Shown here piece after piece: positions 18,137 through 25,947 of a stretch of 64,000 nt of DNA (positions are counted from its first letter, which is position 1; the number at the start of each line of letters is the position of its first letter). Origin of the DNA: DASSUW01 sp963806395 (lineage in GTDB: Bacteria; Actinomycetota; Thermoleophilia; Solirubrobacterales; Solirubrobacteraceae); contig CAWDYI010000013.1 in assembly GCA_963806395.1 (NCBI GenBank), forward strand, positions 48,602-112,601, read 5' to 3'. A model generated the notes under the pieces. The model did no database searches and was not told the origin of the DNA. It worked only from the letters and a program-made list of their open reading frames with translations. Made by a program: the position numbers and the translations under genes.

Positions 18137-18293
18137 CCCCCGTACCGTACGCACGCGCCGTGACGAGGCGTAAGGCCCCCTCTTAGCGAGGTAAGGGGTC
18201 GGCACGGAAGATCGCTCCATTCGCCCGATGTGGCGACGGGTGTCGCAATCGAGAATTGCTGTCGGAGGCTCGACGTTTTCTCGGAGGTGCCAC

Positions 18294-18737
18294 GTGTTGA
18301 TGACAGGTTCAGGGCCGATCGACGCCGAACGGGCATTCACGCGCGCGGCTCGGGCGCGCCGGCGCGCTGCGCTGCTGTGCCGGCTCCGCGGCATGCGTGG
18401 CGGGCGCCTGAGGGTCTACGACGAAGGCGCGATCGCCCCGTCCGGATCCGGCCCGGTGCGCGGAATCCGTGAGATTCCGGTCGAAGCGATCACCGGCACG
18501 CTCGAGCCCAGCAGGGTCTCGCTGTTCGACTGCGCCTTCCGGCCGGCCGCCGCGGCGCGCTGCCGGTGGCAGCGCGTGTGGCTCGCCGAGCACCGCGGTG
18601 ACGTCCTGCCGCCGATCTCCGTCGTCCGGACCGGCAGTGGGTACGCGGTGCGCGACGGCCACCACCGCGTCTCGGTGGCGAAGGCGCGCGGCGCGCTCTG
18701 CATCGACGCCACGATCGACGGCGTCCAGGCCGCGTAA
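18294..18737 (+). CDS. Small ParB-like nuclease-fold protein
   Basis: 147 residues. The C-terminal half (IPVEAITGTLEPSRVSLFD...LPPISVVRTGSGYAVRDGHHRVSVAKARG) is the ParB/sulfiredoxin fold with the characteristic 'RDGHHRVSVA' motif seen in many stand-alone actinobacterial proteins called ParB-like. There is no helix-turn-helix half, so it is not a chromosome-partitioning ParB. Start choice: GGAGGT at 18283-18288 is 5 bases before GTG 18294; TTG 18297 and ATG 18300 follow at once in frame and are alternatives. It is divergent from ligA across ~157 bases in which I see no other gene. Confidence 0.75.
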   Translation: MLMTGSGPIDAERAFTRAARARRRAALLCRLRGMRGGRLRVYDEGAIAPSGSGPVRGIREIPVEAITGTLEPSRVSLFDCAFRPAAAARCRWQRVWLAEHRGDVLPPISVVRTGSGYAVRDGHHRVSVAKARGALCIDATIDGVQAA

Positions 18738-18800
18738 TGCCCGAATGGCGGCCCGAGCGTCCGTTGACCGCCGCCCGCGCGCGGCCGTACGCTCGGGTCG

Positions 18801-20153
18801 ATGCCGCGCCTGCACGACGACGACCGCCGCGAGGCGCCCGCCGAACGGCAGCCCTCCCTGCCGGCTGCGAGCGCGGCGCCCGCGTCCCGGGTGCTCGCGA
18901 TGCAGAGCACGTTCGGCAACGCTGCGGTCGGGCGGATGCTCGCCCGCTACGGCACCGGAGAGCATGCGCAGATGGGCGGAGCGCGGACGACGAAGATCCA
19001 GGGTGTCGAGCTGGAGGAGGGCGAGATCGTCGCCCTCGGCGACTTCTACGAGACGGCCGCCGAGATGATGAGCGCCGACCCGGCCGAGCTGTCCCAGCTG
19101 GTGGTGCTGATCCGGCGCGACCGCGACGCCAAGCTCGGCAAGCCGGGCGCCAACCACGTCTCGACGGCCGAGTGGCAGGCGGCAACCTCCAAGCGCAAGG
19201 GCAAGAACTACCTGGCGCTGGCCGAGGACAACGCGTCGCACTTCGCTCCCGCGAAGGCGGGGGCCGCCGCCGGCGGCCGCAACCACAAGGCCGAGTGGGA
19301 GAAGTACCACCAGCAGGCGCTCGAGAAGGCACTCGCCGCGGCGAGCGGCGACGGCAAGGTCCCGCCCGAGGCGATCGCGCTGAACGGATTCGCCGCGCAC
19401 TTCCTCACCGACGCGTTCGCCGCCGGCCACCTGTTCAACAAGCAGGAGATGCTCGAGCGCGCCAAGGCCGAGTGGAAGAAGCTGGCGACGACCGGCTTGG
19501 TGTTCGAGGAGAACAAGCTCACGAAGGCGGTCGCCAAGCAGGTCCTCGCCGATCCCGTGGCAGGTCCCAAGCTGAAGGCGAAGCAGCTCAAGCTGATCGA
19601 TTGGGGCCCGGTCAACGAGCAGCGCTTCTCCGAGTTCCTGTGGCAGATGGCGGACTCGGACAAGTCGCGCGACAAGTTCTTCAACGCGTTCGTGCTGATG
19701 GTGCACAACCGGCTGAACGCGTCCGTCCGCGACGAGCCCGGCTTCGCGATCCACGTCGAGAACGCCCGCGGCGACGCCTGGGACCTGTCCGGCGACGACA
19801 CGCTGGCGAGCAGCCCGCGGACGCTCGAGATCGCGCTCCAGGCGGTCGACGAGTCCTACGCCAACCTCAAGCTCGCAGCCCGGACCACCGGCGTGCTCGA
19901 CCACGTGGCGTGCTTCAAGCGCGTGTGGGATTACACGCCCAAGCCGACGAAGATCGGGGCCGAGCACATGGAGGCGCTGATCAAGTCGGCGCTCGACTAC
20001 GACGACACGGACGTGCAGGACGCCTTCGCCGAGATCACGATCAACAACGTCGGCGTCGCGATCGCCGAGCTCGAGAAGAAGGGCTACCTCCGCGACATTC
20101 CCGCCGAGCTGCCCAAGGAGGAGCGCAGGCTCCCGCTCGGGTCGAAGATCTGA
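18801..20153 (+). CDS. Putative extracellular contractile injection system (eCIS)-type effector with zinc-phospholipase-like domain
   Basis: 450 residues, no signal peptide. After a ~30-residue disordered, charged start comes RVLAMQSTFGNAAVGRMLAR (30-49), which resembles the 'vLaLQr..GN.AV.rll' motif at the start of many DUF4157/eCIS-associated toxins. The main domain has spaced candidate metal ligands: H147 in YLALAEDNASHF, H200/D204/H210 in AAHFLTDAFAAGH, H302 in VLMVHNRLN and H318. This pattern resembles the helical zinc phospholipase C/S1 nuclease fold, but enzyme activity is inference. No eCIS sheath, tube or baseplate gene lies in the window, so the export route is not shown. A small unknown gene follows 21 bases later. 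Confidence 0.6.
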   Translation: MPRLHDDDRREAPAERQPSLPAASAAPASRVLAMQSTFGNAAVGRMLARYGTGEHAQMGGARTTKIQGVELEEGEIVALGDFYETAAEMMSADPAELSQLVVLIRRDRDAKLGKPGANHVSTAEWQAATSKRKGKNYLALAEDNASHFAPAKAGAAAGGRNHKAEWEKYHQQALEKALAAASGDGKVPPEAIALNGFAAHFLTDAFAAGHLFNKQEMLERAKAEWKKLATTGLVFEENKLTKAVAKQVLADPVAGPKLKAKQLKLIDWGPVNEQRFSEFLWQMADSDKSRDKFFNAFVLMVHNRLNASVRDEPGFAIHVENARGDAWDLSGDDTLASSPRTLEIALQAVDESYANLKLAARTTGVLDHVACFKRVWDYTPKPTKIGAEHMEALIKSALDYDDTDVQDAFAEITINNVGVAIAELEKKGYLRDIPAELPKEERRLPLGSKI

Positions 20154-20174
20154 ATGTCGGAGTACGCTGCATAG

Positions 20175-20492
20175 ATGGAGTCCAGACACGCAGGAGAGCT
20201 CGTGAAGGTCGCCGGGGCAGGCCCGGAGCAGGACGGAATCGTGTTCGACGTCCCGAGCGGCTCCAAGGTCGTGGTCGCGGTCGTCGACCCTGAGCGAGGG
20301 CCCGTGTTCCGCTCGTTTCCCGCGAAGGCGCTGACCGAGCGGACGGAGGAAGGTCCTCAGGATCGCGCGCTGCGTCTGCTCATCCGCCGGACGCCGCCGC
20401 CGGTCCACGGTGCCGCTCGCGCGGGCGCGGGCGCCGTGCGCGGAAGCCGCGGTCACAAGCGCGCGACGATGCACCGCACGACCGGCAAGTAA
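20175..20492 (+). CDS. Hypothetical protein, 105 residues
   Basis: No family recognised. Residues 1-~50 look like a small beta-barrel (GELVKVAGAGPEQDGIVFDV, SGSKVVVAVVDPERGPVFRSF). The C-terminal third is rich in Pro, Gly, Arg and His and probably disordered and basic. ATG 20175 lies 21 bases after the putative effector gene and 12 bases before the next gene, so the three are likely co-transcribed. A role as immunity protein or chaperone for the effector is possible by position only; nothing in the sequence proves it. Confidence 0.6.
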   Translation: MESRHAGELVKVAGAGPEQDGIVFDVPSGSKVVVAVVDPERGPVFRSFPAKALTERTEEGPQDRALRLLIRRTPPPVHGAARAGAGAVRGSRGHKRATMHRTTGK

Positions 20493-20504
20493 CGCGGAGG
20501 TCGC

Positions 20505-21392
20505 TTGTCGGCCCCTGAGCCAGGCCCGCCGGAGGTCGCCCACGGGATGGCCGACATCGAACCCGGCCTGCGCCTCCACTACGTCACGGCGGGCCAGGGA
20601 GCGCGCACGATCGTGCTCCTGCACGGCTTCCCGCAGACGTGGTGGGAGTGGCACCGCGTCATCGGGCCGCTCGTCGCCGCCGGCTTTCGCGTGGTCGCGC
20701 CCGACTACCGCGGCGGCGGGCACTCGTGGCGCCCGCCCGGCGGCTACGACAAGGTCACGATGGCGGGGGACATCCACCGCCTGCTGCGCGAGCATCTCGG
20801 GATCCAGGAGCCCGTCGTGCTCGTCGGGCACGACATCGGGCTGATGGTCGCCTACGCCTACGCGCAGGCGTACCGCGACGCGGTCTCCCGGCTCGTGGTG
20901 ATGGACGCGCCGCTCCCCGGGACCGCGGTCTTCGACCGGCTGCGAAGCGATCCGCGGGTCTGGCACTTCGCGTTCCACGGCGCCCGCGACGTGGCCGAGA
21001 TGCTGGTCGCCGGACGTGAGCGGCAGTATCTGCAGACCTTCTTCAACGCGCGCATCTTCGACCCGTCGGCGATCACCGGGGCAGACCTCGAGATCTACGT
21101 CTCGGCCTACGCCGCGCCGGGGGCGATGCGCGCCGGCTTCGAGCTCTACCGGGCGTTCGATCAGGACGCGGCGGACAACCGTGCGGCGCTCGAGCGCAAC
21201 GGCAGGCTGACCGTGCCGGTGCTCGCCGTGGGCGGCGCCACGAGCACGTCGGGGCCCGTCGTCGAGGAGATGATGCGCGAGGTGGCCGACGACGTCACGG
21301 GCGTTCGCGTACCCGCGGCCGCCCACTGGATCGCCGAGGAGAATCCGCGGGCGTTCCTGAGCGCCGTGCTGGAGTTCACCGGGGCGGCGTGA
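20505..21392 (+). CDS. Alpha/beta hydrolase, epoxide hydrolase-like
   Basis: 295 residues. HGFPQTWWEWHRVI is the HGxP oxyanion motif of epoxide hydrolases. VGHDIGLMVAYAYA contains the nucleophile Asp (G-H-D-I-G) rather than Ser, as in epoxide hydrolases and haloalkane dehalogenases. AAHWIAEENP carries the catalytic His. A lid domain lies in between. It would open epoxides or remove halogen. The start is TTG 20505, supported by GGAGG at 20496-20500; no ATG fits the conserved N-terminus. It is followed by a strong hairpin terminator. Confidence 0.85.
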   Translation: MSAPEPGPPEVAHGMADIEPGLRLHYVTAGQGARTIVLLHGFPQTWWEWHRVIGPLVAAGFRVVAPDYRGGGHSWRPPGGYDKVTMAGDIHRLLREHLGIQEPVVLVGHDIGLMVAYAYAQAYRDAVSRLVVMDAPLPGTAVFDRLRSDPRVWHFAFHGARDVAEMLVAGRERQYLQTFFNARIFDPSAITGADLEIYVSAYAAPGAMRAGFELYRAFDQDAADNRAALERNGRLTVPVLAVGGATSTSGPVVEEMMREVADDVTGVRVPAAAHWIAEENPRAFLSAVLEFTGAA

Positions 21393-21404
21393 CCGAACGC
21401 CGAA

Positions 21405-21444
21405 CGCCCGCGCGCGCCTCCGTCGATGGAGGCGGGCGCGGGCG
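21405..21444. terminator. Hairpin terminator between convergent genes
   Basis: Arms 21405-21421 and 21428-21444 (17 bases, 16 pairs matching, GC-rich) enclose a 6-base loop. It lies between the hydrolase gene stop (21392) and the end of the convergent membrane-protein gene (21469), so it can serve both. No U-tract is present, as is common in such GC-rich genomes. Confidence 0.7.
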
Positions 21445-21468
21445 GGCCGGCGGGCACCTGGCAGTGCT

Positions 21469-22023
21469 CTAGGAGGCGGCGGGCACTGCCGAGGCGGCGG
21501 GAGACTTCGTCTTCGCCGTCCGCGGCACCAGGAGCCGCGTGGTGAGGACGAGGAAGCCGGATCCGACCAGCAGGAGCGCGAAGCCCATCACCATCGCGAA
21601 CGTCGCGACGCTCTCTGCGAAGTAGGCGGTGTTGAGCGAGGTGCTCAGCGCCGTCGAGGTCACCCACAGGTTGCGCAGCGGGTTCTCGACCGGCTGGCCG
21701 CTCTTCGGGTTCGTTGCGGCCAGCTTCTCGTCCGAGGTCGGCTTGCCGTTGTCGTCGAGGAAGCGGCCCATCTGGGAGTAGGTCTGACCGCCGGTCGACT
21801 CGAGCGTGTGCTTGCGGATGGTGGCGGCGAAGGCCTCGGCCTCGGCGCCCGTGTCGACCTTCTGCCCGGCGATCGGTGAGTCGGGCGTGCCGACGATCTG
21901 CTCGCGGGCCAGGTCGCTGTGGACCCGGTCGCGGCCGTTGAAGCCGATCACGACGGCACCAATACCGAACGCGATCAGCACGACGCTTGCTGCGATCCCT
22001 GCATAGCTGTAGAGCTTGTTCAT
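21469..22023 (-). CDS. Two-helix membrane protein of unknown function
   Basis: 184 residues. A membrane segment at ~8-27 (YAGIAASVVLIAFGIGAVVIG) and another near the C-terminus (FAMVMGFALLLVGSGFLVL) flank an extracytoplasmic domain of ~110 residues (REQIVGTPDSPIAGQKVDTGAEAEAFA...GQPVENPLRNLWVT). Similar proteins occur widely in actinobacteria without known role. ATG 22023 has a good ribosome site (GAGGAGG, 6 bases upstream). It is divergent from the first stress-protein gene across ~157 bases. Confidence 0.75.
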   Translation of the reverse strand: MNKLYSYAGIAASVVLIAFGIGAVVIGFNGRDRVHSDLAREQIVGTPDSPIAGQKVDTGAEAEAFAATIRKHTLESTGGQTYSQMGRFLDDNGKPTSDEKLAATNPKSGQPVENPLRNLWVTSTALSTSLNTAYFAESVATFAMVMGFALLLVGSGFLVLTTRLLVPRTAKTKSPAASAVPAAS

Positions 22024-22092
22024 GGTGCCCTCCTCAAGGGGAACGGTGTCATCCACATTCGACCGCGCGGCGGCCCCGCCGGCATCCGCTCC

Positions 22093-22117
22093 GACTACAC
22101 GAATGCGCTCCGTAGTC
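22093..22117. promoter_or_regulatory. Inverted repeat in the divergent promoter region
   Basis: GACTAC at 22093-22098 and GTAGTC at 22112-22117 form a perfect 6-base inverted repeat separated by 13 bases (19 bases centre to centre), between the membrane-protein and stress-protein genes. It may be a binding site for a dimeric regulator. Half-site length is short, so chance is possible. Confidence 0.3.
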
Positions 22118-22180
22118 CCCCACGCGACGCTGCGGGAGCACGCGGATGCCGGCGACGCTCCACCCGGCGACGCTTGCGGC

Positions 22181-23107
22181 ATGCCCAAGCCGATCATCGC
22201 CGCGATCGACCCGCGGCACGAGGACGTCGCGCCCGCCGCCCTGGGAGCGCTGCTCTCCCGGCTGACCGGCGCGCCGCTCACGCTCGCCGGTGCCTTTGCG
22301 GTCGACCTCTCGGTCGACAACCTGTATCCCGAGTACGCCCGCCTCCTCGGTCTCGTGGCCGAACGGGCCGTGCAGAACGTCGCGACGCTGGCCGATGCCG
22401 CCGGCGTACCGACCACGACCACGATCGTCCGCACCGGCGATTCGCCCGCGCGCGCCCTGAACAGGCTGGCGACGGATACGGACGCGAAGCTGCTCGTCAT
22501 CGGGTCCTCGCGGCGCGGGCCGATCGGGCGCGTGCTCCCGAGTGCCGTCACCGATCGCGTGCTGCGTGGTGCCCGCTGCCCGGTGGCCGTGGCTCCGGTC
22601 GGCTTCACGTTCGAGGACGCAGTCGCCTCGCCGGGATTGATCGGCGTCGCGTTCACCGATACGCCTGACGGGCACGCCGCGCTCGCGATGGCGCGCGCGC
22701 TGGCCGCGCCGGCGCGGGCGCGGGTGCGAGTCCTGACCGTCGCCGAGCCGCCGGAGCTGCTCCTGACCGGCCCGCTCGACGGCGAGGCGCTGGAGGACGC
22801 ACGGCGCGCTCGGCGGACGGCAGCCGAAGCCGTGCTGCGGCAGGGGATCGAGGCGCTGCCCGAGAAGCTGTCGGCGGGCGGCGAGATCCTCTCCGGGCGG
22901 CCCGCCGACGCGCTCGCGGCCGCGTCCCGGGACCTTGGGCTGCTCGTCTGCGGATCCCGCGGTTTCGGGCCGGTGCGCACACTCCTCCTCGGCGGAACCG
23001 CCCATGCCCTGGCGCGACTTGCGGCCTGCCCATTGCTCGTCGTGCCGCGCGCGCCGGACAATGCGGTGAGCAGCGACCGCACCGACCGCCAGATGGTCGC
23101 CGTCTGA
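22181..23107 (+). CDS. Tandem universal stress protein (UspA) domains
   Basis: 308 residues with two Usp domains. The first (1-~140) includes KPIIAAIDPR and ends KLLVIGSSRRGPIGRVLPSAVTDRVLRGARCPVAVAP, the ATP-binding GxxG(9)G(S/T) region. The second (~150-300) ends LLVCGSRGFGPVRTLLLGGTAHALARLAACPLLVVP. Both glycine-rich loops are kept, so nucleotide binding is likely. Such proteins act in dormancy, hypoxia and stress. ATG 22181 is chosen because family similarity begins there. A second tandem-domain Usp gene starts 35 bases downstream. Confidence 0.9.
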   Translation: MPKPIIAAIDPRHEDVAPAALGALLSRLTGAPLTLAGAFAVDLSVDNLYPEYARLLGLVAERAVQNVATLADAAGVPTTTTIVRTGDSPARALNRLATDTDAKLLVIGSSRRGPIGRVLPSAVTDRVLRGARCPVAVAPVGFTFEDAVASPGLIGVAFTDTPDGHAALAMARALAAPARARVRVLTVAEPPELLLTGPLDGEALEDARRARRTAAEAVLRQGIEALPEKLSAGGEILSGRPADALAAASRDLGLLVCGSRGFGPVRTLLLGGTAHALARLAACPLLVVPRAPDNAVSSDRTDRQMVAV

Positions 23108-23142
23108 ATCGCCCTGATCGATTGTGAGGAGGAGGCATCGTC

Positions 23143-24099
23143 ATGACATTCCTGACCGACCCGGAGCCATCGGCGGTCGGACGGCGGGTGATCGTCTCCT
23201 TCGACGGCTCACCGCGCTCCGCCGACGCGCTCGCGCTCGCCCTGCGGCTGCGCGACCCCGATGGCACGCTCGTGCTCGCGTGCGTCGTCCCCGGGCGCCA
23301 ATGGCACCTGCCGGCGCACGCCCACCGGCCGGACGCCACCGTCCCGGACGAGATCGCGCACATGCTCGCCGAGGCGCGCGCCACGACGATCCCGGCCGGC
23401 ATCCGCGTCAAGCAGCGCGCCCCGGTGGCGTCCTCCCCTGCCCGCGGGCTGACCGAGCTCGCCGAAGCCGAAGGCGCCGACCTCGTGGTGATCGGATCGA
23501 GCCGGCACAGCGAGGCCGGGCGCGTCGCGATCGACCGCACCGCCGGCCGGCTCCTCCAGGGCGCGCCGTGCGCCGTCGCCGTCGCCCCCGCGGGACTGCA
23601 GTCGACGGACCGGTTCCGGCACGTCGGCGTCGCCTACGACGGCTCGCCGGAGGCCGCGGGGGCGCTTGCGGCCGCCTACGTGATCGCCGCCCGTGACTGC
23701 GCCGCGGTGACGTTGCTGAGCGCACTGGAGGCGGTCCCCCCGCCTGCCTCGGTCGCGGTGGCGGCGGACCTCGAGAGCACCGCACGCCGCGCCCGCCTGC
23801 ACGTCCAGGACCTGCTCGACACGGCCGCCGACGCCGCACCCCCGGGCGTGAACCCGCGCACGCTGCTCCTGCACGGAGCGCCGGCAGCCGTGATCGGTCC
23901 CGCCTGCGACGGCATCGTGGACCTGCTCGTGACCGGCTCGCGCGGCTACGGCCCGATGCAGCGCGCGTTGCTGGGGAGCGTCTCCGAGGCGCTGACGAAC
24001 GGCGCCACCTACCCCGTGCTCGTGCTGCCGCGCCGCCCGGCGGCGGTTGCCGAGCCGGCGACGCGAGCCGCGGTCGCGGCCGTCGTGGAGCCGACGTGA
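23143..24099 (+). CDS. Tandem universal stress protein (UspA) domains
   Basis: 318 residues, two Usp domains. The first carries VIVSFDGSPRSADAL and DLVVIGSSRHSEAGRVAIDRTAGRLL; the second carries VGVAYDGSPEAAGAL and DLLVTGSRGYGPMQRALLGSVSEAL. ATP-binding loops are intact in both. The start is ATG 23143 with a strong GAGGAGGAGG ribosome site. The stop overlaps the GTG start of the flavoprotein gene (GTGA), so stress protein and oxidoreductase are translationally coupled. Confidence 0.9.
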   Translation: MTFLTDPEPSAVGRRVIVSFDGSPRSADALALALRLRDPDGTLVLACVVPGRQWHLPAHAHRPDATVPDEIAHMLAEARATTIPAGIRVKQRAPVASSPARGLTELAEAEGADLVVIGSSRHSEAGRVAIDRTAGRLLQGAPCAVAVAPAGLQSTDRFRHVGVAYDGSPEAAGALAAAYVIAARDCAAVTLLSALEAVPPPASVAVAADLESTARRARLHVQDLLDTAADAAPPGVNPRTLLLHGAPAAVIGPACDGIVDLLVTGSRGYGPMQRALLGSVSEALTNGATYPVLVLPRRPAAVAEPATRAAVAAVVEPT

Positions 24100-25229
24100 C
24101 CCGTGTGCTCGTGGCAGGCTCGGGAGTGGCCGCGATCGAGTGCGTGCTGGGGCTGCACGCGCTGGCCGACTCGCACGTCACGATCGAACTGCTCGCGCCG
24201 GCGGCCGAGCTGGTCCACCGTCCGTCCTCGGTGACCACGCCGTTCGGCGGCGAGCCGGCCGCGCGCATCGAGCTGACCAAGTTCGCCGACCAGCTTGGGC
24301 TCAGGCTCCACCGCGACTCGCTCGCGTCCGTCGACCCCCAGACCCACCGCGTCCTCACGAAGGGCGGTGACAGCGTTCCGTACGACGTGCTCGTGGTCGC
24401 GACCGGCGCTCGCTCGCGCGACGCCGTCCCCGGCGCGGTCAGCTTCCGCGGCCCGATGAACGCCGGTGCGGTCGAGCAGGTGATCGAGCGCGTCGTGGCG
24501 AGCCCGGCGCTGCGCGTGGCGTTCACGGCCCCTGCGGGCCCGCGCTGGCTGCTCCCGCTGTACGAGCTCGCGCTCCTCAGCGCCGCCACCCTCGTCGAGC
24601 GCGGTGTCAGCAGCCCCCGTCTCGTCGTCGTGACCGCGGAGCACGAGCCGCTGGAAGTGCTCGGCCCGGCCGCCAGTGAGGCGGTGCGCGCGACACTCGT
24701 CCGCGCGCGCGTCGAGCTGATCACGAGCGCGGTGCCCGAGGAGGCCGTGACCGGCGCGCTGCAGCTGCAGAGCGGCGAGTGGGTGCCCGCGGACGCCGTC
24801 ATCGCACTGCCGGAGCTGGTCGGCCCGCGGATCGCCGGGCTGCCCCAGGACGCGGACGGCTACATCCCCGTGAACGAGCACGGCATCGTCGACGGCTGCG
24901 CGGACGTGTTCGCGGCCGGCGACGCGGTCTCGTTCCCGGTCAAGCACGGCGGCCTCGCGGCGCAGCAGGCCGACGCGGTGGCCGAGACGATCGCGGCGCG
25001 CGTCGGTGCGATCGGCATGCCGGAGCCGTTCCAGCCCGTGATCCGCGCACTGCTGATGACCGGCGGTGCGCCGCTCTACCTGAGCGTCGAGCTCGGCGCC
25101 GCCGGACGGGGCGAGCATCGTCTGCTTCCCGCCACCGGGACGGTGTCGTCAGACCCGCTATGGTCGCCCCCCGACAAGGTCGCGGGGCGATACCTGGCGC
25201 CGTTCCTGGCCACCGGCCGCGTCGAGTGA
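24096..25229 (+). CDS. FAD-dependent pyridine nucleotide-disulfide-type oxidoreductase (NDH-2/SQR-like)
   Basis: 377 residues. The FAD-binding start VLVAGSGVAAIECVLGL has the GxGxxxxE pattern, followed by YDVLVVATGARS, and the C-terminal FAD motif is DGCADVFAAGDAV with KHGGLAAQQADAVAETIAA. This is the layout of type II NADH dehydrogenases and sulfide:quinone reductases. The Cys pair needed by SQR is not seen, so sulfide oxidation is unlikely. A paralogue lies at 25934-27145 on the other strand. It starts within the stop of the stress-protein gene. Confidence 0.82.
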   Translation: MTRVLVAGSGVAAIECVLGLHALADSHVTIELLAPAAELVHRPSSVTTPFGGEPAARIELTKFADQLGLRLHRDSLASVDPQTHRVLTKGGDSVPYDVLVVATGARSRDAVPGAVSFRGPMNAGAVEQVIERVVASPALRVAFTAPAGPRWLLPLYELALLSAATLVERGVSSPRLVVVTAEHEPLEVLGPAASEAVRATLVRARVELITSAVPEEAVTGALQLQSGEWVPADAVIALPELVGPRIAGLPQDADGYIPVNEHGIVDGCADVFAAGDAVSFPVKHGGLAAQQADAVAETIAARVGAIGMPEPFQPVIRALLMTGGAPLYLSVELGAAGRGEHRLLPATGTVSSDPLWSPPDKVAGRYLAPFLATGRVE

Positions 25230-25281
25230 GCCGGCTCGCGCGCGTGCGCTACCGCCGTCGCCTGCGGCATGCTTGTCCACG

Positions 25282-25947
25282 ATGACCGACGAGCCGACCA
25301 GCGCGGATGAGGTAACCGTCGTGCTCGCCGACGACCACGCCGTCGTGCGCAAGGGGCTGCGCCTGCTGGTCGACGCCGAGCCGGGCCTGCGCGTCGTCGC
25401 CGAGGCGGGAACCGTGCCGGACGCGCTGCGGATGGCACGCGCGCACCGCCCGTCCGTGATCGTGCTCGACCTGAACATGCCGGGCGGATCGAGCCTCGAG
25501 GCGATCCCGACCTTGCTCGCGGACGCGCCGACGACCGCGATCGTGGTGCTGACGATGCAGAACGAGCCGTCGTTCGCTCGTCAGGCGCTCCAGGCCGGAG
25601 CGCTCGGGTTCGTCCTCAAGGAGGCCGCCGACGACGAGCTGCTCGGCGCGATCCGGCTGGCCGCCGAGGGCGAGACCTATCTCAACCCCCGCCTCGGTGC
25701 GCGCCTCGCGGCCCAGCCGCCGGAGCCGGTGGGGCCGCCGGACGATCTCTCGGACCGCGAGGTCGAGGTACTCAAGCTGATCGCCCTCGGCCACACGAAC
25801 GCCGAGATCGCCGGCCAGCTCTATCTCAGCGTGCGCACCGTCGAGTCCCACCGCGCGCACATCCAGCAGAAGACGCGCCAGTCATCGCGCGCCGAGCTCG
25901 TCCGCTACGCGCTCACCAACGGGCTGGTCGAGCTCAACGACCCTTGA
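25282..25947 (+). CDS. LuxR/NarL-family response regulator
   Basis: 221 residues. Receiver domain: ADDH at 16-19, phospho-acceptor D63 in VIVLDLNMPGG and K in GFVLKEAADDEL. C-terminal helix-turn-helix: LSDREVEVLKLIALGHTNAEIAGQLYLSVRTVESHRAHIQQK. It is a DNA-binding activator of the NarL/DosR/NreC type. ATG 25282 is preferred over the in-frame TTG 25273. The nearest kinase is the DosS-like protein at 27491; the pairing is inferred. It is convergent with the second flavoprotein gene, with a 14-base overlap. Confidence 0.92.
   Translation: MTDEPTSADEVTVVLADDHAVVRKGLRLLVDAEPGLRVVAEAGTVPDALRMARAHRPSVIVLDLNMPGGSSLEAIPTLLADAPTTAIVVLTMQNEPSFARQALQAGALGFVLKEAADDELLGAIRLAAEGETYLNPRLGARLAAQPPEPVGPPDDLSDREVEVLKLIALGHTNAEIAGQLYLSVRTVESHRAHIQQKTRQSSRAELVRYALTNGLVELNDP

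Noticed and set aside
18309..21326. Minus-strand open frame of ~1000 codons opposite the effector and hydrolase genes
   Set aside because: Composition is that of antisense GC-rich DNA; the plus-strand genes have clear family motifs and starts.
22024..22180. DosR-type box (GGGACT..AGTCCC) sought upstream of the stress-protein genes
   Set aside because: Only an isolated AGTCCC half-site is present; the inverted repeat found has different spacing.
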